NCBI GenBank assembly: GCA_036971475.1
Contig: JBAIZL010000001.1
Span: 101,823,850-101,887,849 of the forward strand
Direction of reading: 5' to 3'
DNA length: 64,000 bases
Source: Prosapia bicincta
Lineage: Eukaryota; Arthropoda; Insecta; Hemiptera; Cercopidae
Under the pieces are notes generated by a model. That model was not told the origin of the DNA. It worked only from the letters and a program-made list of their open reading frames with translations, and made no database searches. Below, piece after piece: positions 62,800 through 64,000 of the stretch. Every line of letters begins with the position of its first letter. The first letter of the stretch is position 1. Both the position numbers and the translations under genes were made by a program.

Positions 62800-63978
62800 T
62801 TGCATATCAATAATATAAAACAAAAAGTAATTGAAAATGAGTTAGCCATAGTAAAAGCAGATAAAATTAATGCGATAGTAATTATTAATAATCATGAATA
62901 TATAAATAAAAATGAAAATTATATTAAAGATAATACTTTTATGATGCTAAAAAAAGATCTTACGGTTCAATATCAAAACGAAATAAAAAATATGATAAAA
63001 AATTCATATAAAATGTTTAGGAAAAAAAATATCAATGAAATGATAATTGATCTTCCTAAAATACCAATATTAAATGGACTCATAAAATTACATAAAAATG
63101 ACAAACCAATACGACCTTTAATTAATTTCAAACAAGCACCATCTTATAAAATATCTAAAATTATATCATGCATATTAAAAGACAAAATAAAATTAGACAA
63201 TAGATATACTATTAAAAATACATATGATTTAATTAATACATATGATTTTGAAAAATTTAAAGATAAAAAAATTGATAATAAAACTAAATTAATTTCTTTA
63301 GACATTAAAAGTATGTACACTAACATACCATTGAAGGACACATATAAAATAATACATGATAAATTAAATTTAAATTTAAAAGACAAAGAAGAAATTCATG
63401 AAATAATAAATACCGTAAAAATAATATTAGAACAAAATTATTTTACATATAATCAAAAAATATATAAACAAATGGATGGGTTGGTAATGGGTTCTCCATT
63501 ATCATCTATAATCTCCGAAATATTTTTACAAAATTTAGACAATGACATAATTGAAATCATAAATAAATATGACAAAAATGGAATTTGGTACAGATATGTA
63601 GATGACGGAATTTATATTTCTACAAATAATGGCATAAATTTAGATTTAATAATTAAAGAAATAAACAACTTGCATCACAATATAAAATTTTCCCACGAAA
63701 TTGAATGTAACAACATACTTAATTACCTTGATATTACAATATATAACCAGATTGACAAATTAGATTATGCAATATATAGAAAACCCATGATTAGTGATAA
63801 TATTATACCAAACCATTCCAATCATCCATATAATCAAAAGATGGCATGCTTTTACAACCTATTGTATAGGATGTATAAAATACCATTAAATAAACAAAAT
63901 AGACAAAATGAAATAAACATAATATATCAATTAGCTTCAGTAAACGGTTATAAAAGGAAGACTATAGACAAATTATGA
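62800..63978 (+). pseudogene. Penelope-like reverse transcriptase (partial; frame breaks near window end)
   Basis: The 392-residue open frame is extremely AT-rich and rich in Lys, Asn and Ile. It carries the PLE/telomerase-type RT: IVKADKINAIVI at 17-28, GLIKLHKNDKPIRPLINF at 93-110, first catalytic Asp in LISLDIKSMYTNIP (D168), GLVMGSPLSSIISE at 227-240 and YRYVDD with the catalytic pair D268/D269, then FYNLLYRMYKIPLN. All three catalytic Asp are present. The usual N-terminal region is missing (5' truncation), and the first Met is probably not the natural start. At 63976-63978 the frame stops, but the overlapping frame continues MNSNVQNK, so a one-base deletion probably broke a longer frame leading to the GIY-YIG domain outside the window. 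The role was target-primed copying of element RNA. Confidence 0.88.
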
Positions 63979-64000
63979 ATAGTAACGTTCAGAATAAATT

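Larger units (their letters stand above)
62647..64000 (+). mobile_element. Penelope-like element, 5'-truncated, with inverted terminal repeat (runs off right edge)
   Basis: Left of the RT frame lies a terminal-repeat piece (62647-62770) whose hammerhead points left, opposite to the RT gene. It then joins a plus-strand PLE body directly. The terminal piece matches the palindromic copies at 31490-31784 almost base for base, which identifies their parent family. An inverted terminal repeat joined to a 5'-truncated body is a known PLE insertion structure. The endonuclease and 3' repeat should lie beyond the window. Confidence 0.88.

Overview
This is an AT-rich eukaryotic (metazoan) window dominated by non-coding DNA, microsatellites and transposable-element remains. 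There are no operons, rRNA or tRNA genes. The LINE, pogo/Tigger and Penelope-like (PLE) repertoire, a spliced-gene-like exon at the left edge and very abundant (AT)n, (CA)n and (CT)n tracts suggest an invertebrate, most likely an arthropod; the species cannot be read from the sequence.

Layout. 1-1131 (minus) is the open 5' part of one host gene: a secreted or type-I membrane protein I do not recognise, running off the left edge. 4.8-7.7 kb holds one copy of a dispersed ~650-bp repeat, a PLE palindrome and (AT)n/(GA)n tracts. 7.9-11.9 kb is a nested pair: a decayed pogo-like DNA element split by a plus-strand LINE (endonuclease, RT, RNase H). 12.6-14.7 kb is a second, better preserved minus-strand LINE of the same family with a perfect 18-bp target-site duplication. 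19.2-19.65 kb is a 21-bp minisatellite. 24.1-24.7 kb is a decayed PLE 3' end (GIY-YIG domain plus a hammerhead-like motif). 27.3-34.7 kb is rich in PLE terminal repeats, many in perfect or near-perfect palindromes embedded in (AT)n. 36.5-36.8 kb is an AT-rich tandem array. 40.9-41.9 kb is a Tigger/jerky-type DNA transposon fragment and 42.0-42.2 kb a PLE palindrome with two hammerhead motifs. 43.0-44.7 kb is a third LINE, 5'-truncated at the RT catalytic ADD. 49.2-50.3 kb is a very old LINE relic beside a ~220-bp (GT)n tract. 57.6-61.6 kb is framed by a ~195-bp inverted repeat and contains a ~1-kb tandem array with trimeric higher-order structure plus a second family of PLE hammerhead palindromes. 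62.6-64.0 kb is a PLE with an open reverse-transcriptase frame, running off the right edge.

How the parts relate. The strongest theme is the PLE population: hammerhead-core motifs (CUGANGA, stem II, GAAA) occur at about nine places in at least two sequence families, usually as divergent (left-pointing then right-pointing) pairs forming cruciform-capable palindromes beside (AT)n. The PLE at 62.6 kb shows the same geometry with an RT gene still attached, so the palindromes are best read as remnants of elements with inverted terminal repeats whose bodies are almost entirely lost. All coordinates and alignments were made by eye; identities are estimates.
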